DNA of 64,000 nucleotides from Ga0077555 sp963741565 (GCA_963741565.1 CAVUIK010000016.1:248001-312000); one strand, 5' to 3'; positions 43,806 through 52,991 are shown, numbered from the stretch's first letter. Numbers and translations: made by a program. The notes: generated by a model from the sequence alone, not told the origin.

Positions 43806-44291
43806 TCAGCGGTCTCGGTTGCGCCGTCGCTCGCGGTTCTCCTGCGGATCACGCCGCTCACGATCCCGTGCTTGCGATCGGGCTCGTTCGCGCGACAGCC
43901 GTTCCTCGTCCATTTTGCGGCCCGTTTTTGCGGAGCGGCCGGTCTGTGTAAACGATTTTGGCCCGACTGAACGGGATCGCTCGGGTGCGTCCTCAGTCGT
44001 CTGGCTTGGTCGAGGCCGGAACGGAATGGCCGGCTCGGCGCCATCGGAGCGAGACGAGCCCGATCGGCGCCGCCGCGGCCGCTCTTCCTCGTCTTCATCT
44101 TCCTCGTCATCGGATTGCGCGACCCGCGGCCATGCGGGATCGGCTGGGCGCGCTCCCGTTGGCGACAAACCCCGGCTCGGCAGAAGCTTGCCGGAAAAAC
44201 TAAGCGCCGGTTCTATCGTGTCATAGAGTTCCGCTGCGGCGGGAGACGCAACGGCTAGGGCTGCGAGTGTTATGGCCTGCAGTACAATCAT
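43806..44291 (-). CDS. Exported, highly charged low-complexity protein
   Basis: 161 residues. The signal peptide MIVLQAITLAALAVASPAAA is followed by a short ordered part (ELYDTIEPALSFSGKLLPSRG), an acidic run (SDDEEDEDEEER), then a long Arg/Ser/Glu-rich region that repeats RER and RDRERR-type patterns to the end. It is probably disordered in the periplasm and may bind cell wall or nucleic acid by charge. It lies between the MaoC gene and the TPR-hydrolase gene, same strand as the latter. No family recognised. Confidence 0.65.
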   Translation of the reverse strand: MIVLQAITLAALAVASPAAAELYDTIEPALSFSGKLLPSRGLSPTGARPADPAWPRVAQSDDEEDEDEEERPRRRRSGSSRSDGAEPAIPFRPRPSQTTEDAPERSRSVGPKSFTQTGRSAKTGRKMDEERLSRERARSQARDRERRDPQENRERRRNRDR

Positions 44292-44335
44292 TTGGGGCCT
44301 CCGAAACAGCTGACAGGTAAGAAATTGGCGTCAAT

Positions 44336-46579
44336 CTATGGTTTCTTGGCGACTTGAAAGATCCAGTAAGGCCCGCTTTTTCCTGGCACTTCCCGGAAGT
44401 GTTCGGACCGCTTGCTTGGGGGCCGCGCGCCTGACTCCAACAACATCCGGATATCGTCCGAGATGATCGTGTTTCGCGCGTAGATATCGTGATTGAGAGC
44501 GAGCGGGCTGTCACCTGCCGCCGTGATGTCGATGGTGTCGAGGCCGCTCATCACCACCGGACCGTCGGGTGCCGAGGCCGAGCCGGCGCGGGGCGTGGAC
44601 CCCCACGCGATCTGCGACAGCGACAGTGCCCGATCGGAGGCCGACGCGTAAAGCGTCATGCGACCGCCGAGGCCGAGCACGGCGGGCACGAGTTGGCGGA
44701 AGCGTGTGACGTCGACGTCCGGGGCGGCGCAAATCACCTCGCCGATGACCAGGCCGGGCACTGTGGCCGGGTTTATGCTGATGCGCTCAAGTGCTTCGAG
44801 CAGGGCGTGATTACCCATGCTGTGAGCGATCAGGTGGACCTTTTTGGCACCGACATCCCGCACGAGGATCTTCAGAAAATCGCGGAGGTGGTTGACGGCG
44901 GCATCGGCGCTGCCGCGATCATAGGTATAGCTCGCGGCCCCGACGACGCGCTCGTAGACGGTCTGGCCCCCTTTCGATGGCCATGAGAACACGATGGGCA
45001 CGCCATCGAATCGCATGTCGTAGCTGATCTGTGCCACACGGCGGAGTGCGTTCTCGAACGACACGTTAAATCCGTGCACGAAGACGAGGACCTGCCCGGA
45101 GAACAAGTTTGCGCCGCGCAGTTGGGCGCGGGTGCCCTTCGCAAAATCACCTGAGCTGAGTGCTGCGATGTGCTGAATGACGAGGCGTTTGATCTCGGTC
45201 GTGTCGTCGCCGGCGTTGGGCGGCTTGCCAGCGGGAAGCGTGGTGGCCGGGGTCGCGTCTGCTGGCACCCAGACGTTGGCCATACCGAAGCTCAGTGTCT
45301 CCGAACGGTCCGAACTGAAGGAGACTGCTTTGGGGTTCAGTGTGCGAGCGCGATTGGTCGCGAAGTAGACGGGGATCTCCTTGATGGCGGCCCGACGCGT
45401 CGCGATCACGCGATCGAAGTACTTCTTCGCCTCGTCGGGTCGGCCGGCCAGGCGATAGACCTCGCCAAGGAGCGCCAGGCTCTTGATGACGGCCGGATGC
45501 GTCGGGGAAAGATCGCGTTCGCGGACGGCGAGGGACTCGCGCAGCAACGGCTCCGCTTCCTGATAGCGTCCCAGCGCCTTGTAGAACGCGCCGAGATTGC
45601 TGCGTGGCCCAGATGTGTGCAAATGGTCCCGCCCGGCCTGCACTTCTCGAATGCGGAGCGCTTCGCGATAGGCAGTCTCGGCTTGCTCGAATTTCCCTTG
45701 TCCCTCATAGGCGCCCGCAAGGCTGCCGAGATTGACGGCGACGTCGTTGTGCTCGGGTCCGAGACGGCGGCGGATCTTCAAAGCGCGATCCAGCAGCGGC
45801 TCCGCTTCCTCATACTTTCCGCCACCCGAAAGGATCCATGCGAGCACATTCAGGCTGTCCGCGACCTCGATCGCATTGCGTCCAAGTTCGCGCTGTCGAA
45901 TTGCCAGCGCTTCGCGCGCCACCACCTCGGCTTCGGCCAGTCGGCCTTGCTCGCGATGTAGGCTCGCGAGATTGTTGAGCGCGTTTGCGATCTCCGCGTC
46001 ATCGCGCGCGGTTTGGCTCTGGAGATTGGTCACGGCCGATTTGAGCAGCCCTTCCGCGTCGGCAAGTCGTCCCAGCTGCAGATGCACGCTCGCCAGGTTC
46101 TGTTGGACCGATGCGACGGAGGGATCGTTGGGTCCTCGCACTCTAATATACGTCGCCAAGGCATCTTTGAGCAGACGTTCGGCGTCGGCGAACCGGCTCA
46201 TGTCGGAATAGAGCAAGCCCAGGTCGTTGGTCGTGGTCACGGCCCGCGCCGGGTCCGCCGTCTCACGGATGGTCAATGCCTGCTTGTAGACCCGTTCGGC
46301 ATCCGTCCAGCGTCCAGCTTCCCGCAGGATGCCGCCGAGCCGGTTGAGCGTCGTGGCCAGTTCCTTGCTACCTTCGCCGTGGGTGCTGACGGCCAATTCC
46401 ACGGCGCGTTCGGCGATCGGTACCGCCTCCTTCAGCCGGCCGACGTCCCGGAGATCGCGAGCCTTGTCGCTGAGCTCCTGGATCTCGCGGCCGATGCTGG
46501 ATTGCGCCTGCGTGAGAGGGGGGACATGGCACAACCAAGCAACACCCAGGAATGCAATTAACCAATAGTGACGCGGCAT
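44336..46579 (-). CDS. Exported TPR (kinesin-light-chain-like) repeat protein fused to a DUF900 alpha/beta hydrolase
   Basis: 747 residues. Signal peptide to about residue 25 (PLTQAQ); nine or so 42-residue TPR units (A..LN.LA.L....G...EAE.L..RAL.I) over residues 30-390; then a DUF900-type serine hydrolase. The hydrolase starts EIPVYFATNRAR and includes VLVFVHGFNVSFENA, with triad S587 (IAHSMGNH), D649 (ASASDRAL) and H697 (ALNHDIY). The TPR array probably recruits a partner while the hydrolase cleaves an ester or peptide. The ATG at 46579 gives the signal peptide. The 275 bp upstream (46580-46854) shows nothing recognisable. Confidence 0.87.
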   Translation of the reverse strand: MPRHYWLIAFLGVAWLCHVPPLTQAQSSIGREIQELSDKARDLRDVGRLKEAVPIAERAVELAVSTHGEGSKELATTLNRLGGILREAGRWTDAERVYKQALTIRETADPARAVTTTNDLGLLYSDMSRFADAERLLKDALATYIRVRGPNDPSVASVQQNLASVHLQLGRLADAEGLLKSAVTNLQSQTARDDAEIANALNNLASLHREQGRLAEAEVVAREALAIRQRELGRNAIEVADSLNVLAWILSGGGKYEEAEPLLDRALKIRRRLGPEHNDVAVNLGSLAGAYEGQGKFEQAETAYREALRIREVQAGRDHLHTSGPRSNLGAFYKALGRYQEAEPLLRESLAVRERDLSPTHPAVIKSLALLGEVYRLAGRPDEAKKYFDRVIATRRAAIKEIPVYFATNRARTLNPKAVSFSSDRSETLSFGMANVWVPADATPATTLPAGKPPNAGDDTTEIKRLVIQHIAALSSGDFAKGTRAQLRGANLFSGQVLVFVHGFNVSFENALRRVAQISYDMRFDGVPIVFSWPSKGGQTVYERVVGAASYTYDRGSADAAVNHLRDFLKILVRDVGAKKVHLIAHSMGNHALLEALERISINPATVPGLVIGEVICAAPDVDVTRFRQLVPAVLGLGGRMTLYASASDRALSLSQIAWGSTPRAGSASAPDGPVVMSGLDTIDITAAGDSPLALNHDIYARNTIISDDIRMLLESGARPPSKRSEHFREVPGKSGPYWIFQVAKKP

Positions 46580-46854
46580 GGGGTGCCTTGTCCAAATGCT
46601 GACGCCGTTCCCGCGATGTCGGCACACAATGAAGCATGCTATCTCGATGCACGCTCAGTCAGCGCGTCACGGTTTCGTGATGCCCGCGATCGGCAACATG
46701 ATGGATGAAGAAAAAGGGCCCTGGCGCAATGCAATAGGCGCGCGCATCAAAGCAAAATGTCCACTAGGTCCGACTGCCCAACAGAGCGGGCGTCGAGTGC
46801 TTTCCTGTGATTTGGCTGCGGCACCGGATCACACCACGGGCAGATGGCCGAGCC

Positions 46855-47274
46855 TCAACCGCGGATGGCGACGTCGGATGAGCCGCCCTTCTTGCGTGGG
46901 CGAACCGCGTCATAGAGATTGCACTTTTTCTCGGGGCGATAGAATTCGATCATCACGCAGCGCGCATTGGCGAGGCAGCGTTTGGCGCACGAGTCGTAGG
47001 TAGCGCCGTAAGTGACTTCGAAGCCCGGGCCCTCCACCCACACGCCACTGAGCCGTTGCATGGCGGCGCCGCCCACCTGACCAGTTTGACCTGCATCCGC
47101 CTTGACCGCGGGTGCCGCCGGCGCGGCGGAGCTCGAACTTGGAGCCACAGCCGGCGCTGCGGGTTTCGCCGGCTTCTCCTGCGCCATCGTGGCAGGGCTG
47201 GCGACGGTCATGACGAGGGTGAGGCAAAGTCCGCCAGCGGCCAATCCGGCGATCCGGGACACTGTCTTGAGCAT
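46855..47274 (-). CDS. Exported PAN/Apple-domain protein
   Basis: 139 residues. A signal peptide (GGLCLTLVMTVASPATMAQ) leads to a Pro/Ala/Ser linker (about residues 35-65), then a compact PAN-like domain: VEGPGFEVTYGATYDSCAKRC, ARCVMIEFYRPEKKCNLYD, with three cysteines in the usual spacing. PAN domains bind carbohydrate or protein. The C-terminus is basic. Divergent from miaA. Confidence 0.78.
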   Translation of the reverse strand: MLKTVSRIAGLAAGGLCLTLVMTVASPATMAQEKPAKPAAPAVAPSSSSAAPAAPAVKADAGQTGQVGGAAMQRLSGVWVEGPGFEVTYGATYDSCAKRCLANARCVMIEFYRPEKKCNLYDAVRPRKKGGSSDVAIRG

Positions 47275-47395
47275 GGGCGATCCTTCGACGTTGTGGAAAT
47301 GCCAGAGTGCATGGAACTCGCACCTATTTGGGGCCACGCCTGGACCGAAATGCGACGTGGGTGCCGGGGCCGTAGCGCCATGGTAGGACGGGGAC

Positions 47396-48298
47396 ATGAC
47401 GAAGCCTGAAGCTAAGCCGATTCTGATTGCCGGCCCGACCGCATCGGGGAAGTCAGCGTTCGCCCTCGACCTCGCCGCTCGGCACGGGGGCATCATCATC
47501 AATGCCGACAGTATGCAGGTCTACCGCGAGCTGGCGATCCTGACGGCGCGACCGTCGCGCGCGGAGATGGCTTTGGTGCCGCACACCCTTTATGGGCACG
47601 TCTCCGCAGCTGAAGCGTACTCCGTTGCGCGCTGGCTGGATGATGTGCGAAATGCCCTCGATCAGGCCCGCGCTGCTGGCCAACGGCCGATTGTCACCGG
47701 TGGAACCGGTCTCTATTTCAAAGCGCTGCTTGAAGGGTTGTCGCCGGTGCCCCCGATTCCCGACGATATCCGTTCGGCATGGCGGGACCGCGCCAATGCG
47801 GAGGGATCCGCCGAGCTGCATCGGATCTTGCAGGCGCGCGATCCCTTGATGGCCGATCGCCTCAATCCCAGTGACACCCAGCGCGTGACCCGCGCCCTTG
47901 AGGTGCTGGAGGCGACGGGCCGCTCGTTGGCCGAATGGCAGCGGGTGCCTGGCACACCACTCATCGCCGCCGACCAGGCGGAACGGTATGTCGTCAGCCG
48001 GCCGCGGGACGAATTGTTTGCGCGCTGTGATCAGCGGTTCGACGCCATGATGCAAGTCGGGGCGGGGCATGAGGTGCGCCAACTGGCGTCGCTACAACTC
48101 GATCCGGCTTTGCCGGCCATGCAGGCCCTCGGCGTGCGCCAATTGTTGGCGGCGGTGCGGGGTGAGACGGCGTGGGCGGACGCGATCGCTCAGGCAAAAC
48201 TGGAGACGCGTCAGTTCGTCAAACGGCAGACGACCTGGCTAAAACGTAATATGGTGACGTGGAGTAGCGCAAAAACAGAAGATACTTGCGAATTTTAG
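47396..48298 (+). CDS. miaA: tRNA dimethylallyltransferase
   Basis: 300 residues. It adds the isopentenyl group to A37 of tRNAs reading UNN codons. Seen: Walker A IAGPTASGKSAFA, NADSMQVYREL, the HxLYGHV substrate strand, GGTGLYFKALLEGLS, and C-terminal QALGVRQL and TRQFVKRQTTWLKRN. The C-terminus is short, as in alphaproteobacteria. It lies upstream of ilvB in the same direction, a common arrangement in this group. Confidence 0.96.
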   Translation: MTKPEAKPILIAGPTASGKSAFALDLAARHGGIIINADSMQVYRELAILTARPSRAEMALVPHTLYGHVSAAEAYSVARWLDDVRNALDQARAAGQRPIVTGGTGLYFKALLEGLSPVPPIPDDIRSAWRDRANAEGSAELHRILQARDPLMADRLNPSDTQRVTRALEVLEATGRSLAEWQRVPGTPLIAADQAERYVVSRPRDELFARCDQRFDAMMQVGAGHEVRQLASLQLDPALPAMQALGVRQLLAAVRGETAWADAIAQAKLETRQFVKRQTTWLKRNMVTWSSAKTEDTCEF

Positions 48299-48317
48299 CG
48301 TCACCACATCCAGTTTA

Positions 48318-48346
48318 TTGACTTGACGAGTGTTCTTCACCAATGT
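48318..48346 (+). promoter_or_regulatory. Possible promoter of ilvB
   Basis: TTGACT at 48318-48323 and CAATGT at 48341-48346 are separated by 17 bp, in a locally AT-rich gap after miaA. Transcription would begin near 48353, downstream of an in-frame ATG at 48343, which supports the ATG at 48400 as the ilvB start. The -10 match is weak. Confidence 0.35.
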
Positions 48347-48399
48347 CGGATCAGGCGTGGCGTGATCGCTTGCGCTATCGGGCAGGACGGGAGACGGCC

Positions 48400-50175
48400 A
48401 TGGCACGGACGATGACGGGCGCCGAGATGGTGATCAAGGCGCTGGCCGATCAGGGCGTGGAAATTGTGTTCGGCTATCCCGGCGGTGCGGTCTTGCCAAT
48501 TTACGACGAGATCTTCCAGCAGGAGAAGATCAAGCACATTCTGGTCCGGCAGGAAGGTGGTGCCGTCCATGCCGCGGAAGGCTACGCCCGCTCGACAGGC
48601 AAAGTCGGCGTCGTGCTGGTGACATCGGGTCCAGGCGCCACCAATGCCGTGACGGGTCTGACGGACGCGCTGATGGATTCGATCCCGGTTGTTGTGCTGA
48701 CAGGGCAGGTTCCGACCCACCTGATTGGCAATGACGCGTTCCAGGAGTGCGATACCGTCGGCATTACCCGGCCGTGCACCAAGCACAATTGGCTGGTCAA
48801 GGACGTCAACGACCTCGCACGCATCATCCATGAGGCGTTCTACATCGCCAAAAGCGGGCGGCCCGGGCCTGTCGTCGTCGATATCCCGAAGGACGTGCAG
48901 TTCGCGAGCGGAACCTACGTTGCACCCTCCAATGCCACCATGGCGCACAAGAGTTATCGGCCGAAACTGAAGGGCGACCAACCCGCGCTTCTGAAAGCCG
49001 TGGAGATCATCGCCAATGCCAAGAAGCCGGTGTTCTACACAGGCGGTGGCGTCATCAACTCCGGTCCGAAAGCCAGCCAGCTCCTGCGCGAGTTTGTGCG
49101 CCTGACGGGGTATCCGATCACCTCGACGCTGATGGGGCTTGGCGCTTATCCCGCATCCGACAAGCAGTGGCTCGGCATGCTCGGCATGCACGGGACCTAC
49201 GAAGCCAACATGGCCATGCATGATTGCGACGTGCTGATCAACGTCGGCGCGCGCTTCGATGATCGCATCACCGGCCGCGTCGATGCCTTCTCTCCAAACT
49301 CGACGCGCATTCACATCGATATCGATCCGTCCTCGATCAACAAGAATGTGAAGGCGCATTTGCCGATCGTCGGCGATTGCGCCTACGTGCTGGAGGATCT
49401 GCTGCGCATCTGGAAGTCGAAGACGAGCCAGCCGGACAAGGTCGCGCTAAAATCCTGGTGGAAGCAGATCGAACAGTGGCGGGCGCGCCAATGTCTCAAA
49501 TACAAAAAGACGCCTGACGTGATCATGCCGCAGTACGCACTTGAGCGCCTCTACGAGCTGACTAAGGACAAGGACACCTACATTTCGACGGAAGTCGGCC
49601 AGCACCAGATGTGGGCGGCGCAGTTCTACAAGTTCGAGGAGCCGAACCGCTGGCTGACGTCGGGTGGCCTCGGAACCATGGGCTACGGGTTGCCGGCGGC
49701 CATCGGCGCCCAGATCGCGCATCCGAAATCGCTGTGCATCGATATCGCAGGTGACGCCTCGATCCTGATGAACATCCAGGAAATGTCAACGGCGGTTCAG
49801 TACAAGCTGCCGGTCAAGGTGTTCATCCTCAACAACCAGTACATGGGCATGGTCCGCCAATGGCAGCAGCTGCTGCACGGCAACCGCTACTCGGAAAGCT
49901 ATACGGAATCGCTCCCGGACTTCGTCAAGCTTGCGGACGCCTATGGCGGCGTCGGCATGCGCTGCGATGATCCGGCTGATCTCGACGATGCAATCCGGGA
50001 GATGCTGGCGGTCAAGGAAAAGCCGGTGATCTTTGACTGCCGCGTGACCAAGCTCGCCAACTGTTTCCCGATGATCCCATCGGGCAAAGCCCACAACGAG
50101 ATGCTGATGGGCGAAGCGGTCACAGACGAGGACGTTGCGAAGGCGATCGGCAAGGAAGGCAAGACGCTGGTGTGA
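48400..50175 (+). CDS. ilvB: Acetolactate synthase large subunit
   Basis: 591 residues. A ThDP/FAD enzyme for the first common step of branched-chain amino-acid synthesis. Seen: FGYPGGAVLPIYDEIF, catalytic E52 in RQEGGAVHAAEGYARSTGK, the PKDVQ loop, FAD-binding RFDDRITGRVDAF, ThDP motif GDASILMNIQE to LNNQYMGMVRQWQ, and a normal C-terminus. The ATG at 48400 has GGGAG upstream; the in-frame ATG at 48343 would add 19 atypical residues. The regulatory subunit ilvH is almost 1 kb downstream, after a GST gene. Confidence 0.96.
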   Translation: MARTMTGAEMVIKALADQGVEIVFGYPGGAVLPIYDEIFQQEKIKHILVRQEGGAVHAAEGYARSTGKVGVVLVTSGPGATNAVTGLTDALMDSIPVVVLTGQVPTHLIGNDAFQECDTVGITRPCTKHNWLVKDVNDLARIIHEAFYIAKSGRPGPVVVDIPKDVQFASGTYVAPSNATMAHKSYRPKLKGDQPALLKAVEIIANAKKPVFYTGGGVINSGPKASQLLREFVRLTGYPITSTLMGLGAYPASDKQWLGMLGMHGTYEANMAMHDCDVLINVGARFDDRITGRVDAFSPNSTRIHIDIDPSSINKNVKAHLPIVGDCAYVLEDLLRIWKSKTSQPDKVALKSWWKQIEQWRARQCLKYKKTPDVIMPQYALERLYELTKDKDTYISTEVGQHQMWAAQFYKFEEPNRWLTSGGLGTMGYGLPAAIGAQIAHPKSLCIDIAGDASILMNIQEMSTAVQYKLPVKVFILNNQYMGMVRQWQQLLHGNRYSESYTESLPDFVKLADAYGGVGMRCDDPADLDDAIREMLAVKEKPVIFDCRVTKLANCFPMIPSGKAHNEMLMGEAVTDEDVAKAIGKEGKTLV

Positions 50176-50298
50176 CCAGGACGCTTGTTGGCATCATTGA
50201 TGGTGCCGACGGCGCCGGTAGATCCACGCTAACAGTGTATCAAAACGCCGATCCCGAAGCCACGGGGCCTCCAGTTGAGCGTCGCACAGAGACAGAAC

Positions 50299-51003
50299 AT
50301 GCAATTTCACATCGCCAACAAGCTCTATTCGTCCTGGTCGCTCCGGCCCTGGATACTGATGACGGCGCTCGGCATTCCGTTCGAGGAGCACGTCATCCCG
50401 ATGTACTTCCCGGACAGCAAGGCCCGCATGCTCGACGTATCGCCCGCGGGCAAGATGCCGGTGCTCGTCGTGCCGGGGGCGCGCGCCGGTGATGGCGACG
50501 TGACGGTCTGGGAGAGCCTGGCGATCATCGAATATCTACACGAGTGCTTTCCGGAGAAAGGCATCTGGCCGAAGGATGCCAAGGCGCGCGCGCACGCCCG
50601 CGTCGTTTCGAACGAGATGCACGCGGGCTTCCAGGCGCTCCGCAACGCTTGCCCTATGAATCTCGGCAAGCGGTTTCAGCCGAAGGAGCTGGGGTCCGAT
50701 GTTGCCGACAACGTGCGCCGGCTCGAGGGTATGTGGTCAGACTGCCGCCGTCGCTTTTCCGGCGGCGGCGATTTCCTGTTCGGCGCGTTCTCCGCGGCCG
50801 ATGCCATGTATGCGCCGGTCGTCACGCGGCTCGACACCTACCAGATCCCGGTCGCAACCGAAACGCGGCAGTACATGAACCGCGTGCTCGGCCATCCCGC
50901 GTTCATCAAATGGCGCACCGAGGCATTGGCCGAGCCCTGGACGGTCCCGCACTACGAAGAGGGCTGGACTGCCGGCGAGGTGTTCCACCGCCCGAAGACT
51001 TGA
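50299..51003 (+). CDS. Glutathione S-transferase family protein
   Basis: 234 residues. The N-terminal thioredoxin-like domain has KLYSSWSLRPWILMTALGIPFEE with a serine in the catalytic region, the cis-proline loop GKMPVLVV and the glutathione-binding E-S pair in VWESLAIIEYL. A helical C-terminal domain follows. It resembles the YfcF/maleylacetoacetate-isomerase-like GSTs. The odd position between ilvB and ilvH suggests an insertion into an ancestral ilvBH pair, or unrelated co-expression. Confidence 0.87.
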   Translation: MQFHIANKLYSSWSLRPWILMTALGIPFEEHVIPMYFPDSKARMLDVSPAGKMPVLVVPGARAGDGDVTVWESLAIIEYLHECFPEKGIWPKDAKARAHARVVSNEMHAGFQALRNACPMNLGKRFQPKELGSDVADNVRRLEGMWSDCRRRFSGGGDFLFGAFSAADAMYAPVVTRLDTYQIPVATETRQYMNRVLGHPAFIKWRTEALAEPWTVPHYEEGWTAGEVFHRPKT

Positions 51004-51010
51004 TTTGCGT

Positions 51011-51100
51011 GTCATCCTCGGGTTTGTCCCGAGGGCCCATTGTGCCGCGCTCTCTGCGCCAGCGGATGGATGGGTGGTCGGGACAAGCCCGACCATGACA
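51011..51100. repeat. REP-like palindromic intergenic repeat, Hyphomicrobiales type
   Basis: Two 7-bp stem hairpins (51016-51022 with 51028-51034; 51076-51082 with 51088-51094), each with a 5-nt loop. The two halves are inverted copies of each other with few changes, including the outer GTCAT/ATGAC ends. The core 'TCGGG-TTGTCCCGA' unit is the intergenic repeat I know from Bradyrhizobium and relatives. It lies between the GST gene and ilvH. Confidence 0.72.
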
Positions 51101-51139
51101 ACTGTCAGGTGGCGCTAGCCTGCAAAAGGTCGCCAACGC

Positions 51140-51706
51140 ATGTCACAGAAAGCCACTGGTTCCGCCTACTTCCTCGAGGAAACCCGGGAAGCGCTCGTCG
51201 CGCACACGCTGTCGATCCTGGTCGACAACGAGCCGGGGGTACTCTCTCGCATTGCCGGCTTGTTCTCCGGCCGCGGCTATAACATTGAGAGCCTGACTGT
51301 CTCCGAAACGGAGCACGAGAAGCACCTCTCGCGCTTCACCATCGTCACCAAAGGCACGCCGATGGTGCTCGAGCAGATCAAGAACCAGCTGGAGCGCATG
51401 GTGCCCGTTCACTCCGTCGTCGATCTGACGGTGCTGGGCGATCCTTTGGAACGCGAACTCGCACTGGTGAAGGTCGCGAGCAAAGGCGAAACACGCAACG
51501 AAGCGTTGCGGTTGGCTGAAATCTTCAGGGCCAATGTGATTGATGCCTCCACCGACCATTTTGTGTTCGAGATCACGGGGCGGTCGTCGAAGCTCGAGCA
51601 GTTCATCGCGATAATGAAAGATCTGGGCCTCGTCGAAGTCTCGCGCACGGGCATTGCCGCGATCGGGCGGGGCGCAGCGGGCATGGCGGCCAAGGCCGGC
51701 GCATGA
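51140..51706 (+). CDS. ilvH: Acetolactate synthase small (regulatory) subunit
   Basis: 188 residues. The N-terminal ACT domain LSILVDNEPGVLSRIAGLFSGRGYNIESLTVS binds valine for feedback control, and the C-terminal ALS_ss_C domain (FRANVIDASTDHFVFEITG; LEQFIAIMKDLGLVEVSRTG) is complete. It activates IlvB and makes it valine sensitive. The first 20 residues are an extension common in this group. Its stop overlaps the ATG of the LysE gene (ATGA). Confidence 0.95.
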   Translation: MSQKATGSAYFLEETREALVAHTLSILVDNEPGVLSRIAGLFSGRGYNIESLTVSETEHEKHLSRFTIVTKGTPMVLEQIKNQLERMVPVHSVVDLTVLGDPLERELALVKVASKGETRNEALRLAEIFRANVIDASTDHFVFEITGRSSKLEQFIAIMKDLGLVEVSRTGIAAIGRGAAGMAAKAGA

Positions 51707-52302
51707 ACTCCGAGCAGCTTGCCGGTCTGGTCATGTTCTGTGCGGTGACCTTGTTCACGCCGGGTCCCAACAACATCATGCTCATGACGTCGGCACTGAA
51801 CAACGGCGTGGCCCGAACGGTTCCACATCTCTTGGGCGTGGCGCTTGGTTTCGCCATCATGGTGTTGCTGGTTGGTGTCGGGCTGGGCGCGCTGTTTGTG
51901 ACCTGGCCGGTGCTGCACGCCATCCTGAAGTACGCAGTTGCGGCCTATCTCTTGATTCTGGCGTGGCAGATCGCGGTGTCCGTTCCGATGGAGGAGGGCG
52001 AGGGGGCGCGTGGGCAACCCATGGGGTTCTTCGCTGCGGCGGCCTTTCAATGGATCAACCCGAAGGCCTGGGTGATGGCTGTGGGCGCGATCTCGACCTA
52101 TGCGGCCGTTGCGCCATTCCCCTGGAACGTGACCGTGATGACGGTTCTGTTCGGACTGGGCGGCATCCTGTCGAGTGGAGCCTGGGTGGCCTTCGGGTCC
52201 GCGCTGCGGCGCTTGTTGTGCAATGCTCGGGCTGTGCGGGCCTTCAACATCGCCATGGCGCTGGGATTGGTAGCGTCGCTCTACCCTATCCTGTCGGAAT
52301 GA
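51703..52302 (+). CDS. LysE/RhtB-family exporter
   Basis: 199 residues, about six membrane helices. The family's TPGPNNIMLMTSALNNGVART motif occurs near residue 20, followed by GVALGF and the second-half FQWINPKAWVMAVGAIS. It exports amino acids or derivatives. The ATGA overlap with ilvH suggests co-expression, so branched-chain amino acids or their precursors are a reasonable guess for its substrate. Confidence 0.88.
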   Translation: MNSEQLAGLVMFCAVTLFTPGPNNIMLMTSALNNGVARTVPHLLGVALGFAIMVLLVGVGLGALFVTWPVLHAILKYAVAAYLLILAWQIAVSVPMEEGEGARGQPMGFFAAAAFQWINPKAWVMAVGAISTYAAVAPFPWNVTVMTVLFGLGGILSSGAWVAFGSALRRLLCNARAVRAFNIAMALGLVASLYPILSE

Positions 52303-52393
52303 CGGCGATCATCATGTCGTGATCGGGGTTGAGCCGCCAATGCCGTGCGCTAGATTGATTGCATAGTTTGGTCCATAGAGGTCTTGATCCACC

Positions 52394-52864
52394 ATGCTGA
52401 AGCGCATTGCACCACTTGTACTCGGCGCGTCGATGGTTCTCGCCGGAGCCATTCCGGCGGCCCACGCCCAGCGCGTGGAGATTTACCAATCCGGCAAGGC
52501 GCAGCTCGGCGCGGATCTGGCACTCGAAGGGCACGACGCCGTTGCCTATCAGACGGACAAGGCGCCGGTAGCGGGGAAATCGGAATTCCGTGTGAGCTGG
52601 AAAGGCGCGGAGTGGCGCTTCGCGTCCAAGGCAAATCTCGACACGTTCGTCGGCAGCCCAGAGAAATACGCGCCGCAGTTTGGCGGCTATTGCGCGTTCG
52701 CTGTGGCCCACGGGTCGACTGCGCCTGGCGATCCGAAAGTGTGGGATGTGGTTAACGGCAAGCTCTACTTGAACGTAAGCAAGAGTGTCCAGTCTACATG
52801 GCAGAAAGATCAATCGACGCTGATCCCACGTGCTGAAAAGAACTGGCCGGGTGTCCTGAAGTGA
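52394..52864 (+). CDS. Exported YHS-domain protein
   Basis: 156 residues. Signal peptide to AAHAQ (about residue 29), then a YHS-like domain: LALEGHDAVAYQTDKAPVAG, EWRFASKANLDTFVGSPEKYAPQFGGYCAFAVAHG. The YHS fold often binds metal ions (copper or iron) near the conserved Y-C-A; here GGYCAFAVAHG holds C and H. Probably a periplasmic metal or cofactor protein. Single gene. Confidence 0.82.
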   Translation: MLKRIAPLVLGASMVLAGAIPAAHAQRVEIYQSGKAQLGADLALEGHDAVAYQTDKAPVAGKSEFRVSWKGAEWRFASKANLDTFVGSPEKYAPQFGGYCAFAVAHGSTAPGDPKVWDVVNGKLYLNVSKSVQSTWQKDQSTLIPRAEKNWPGVLK

Positions 52865-52991
52865 GCGGCGCCTGTTAGCAATTGCACATGATCGGCCTCG
52901 ACGCGTCCGGCGACTCGTTTCAGTATCGCCCGGCATCGTCAGCCATGCGGCATGGTGCCGCCGAGCTGTCGATTGCCTGGAGGAATGCGCC

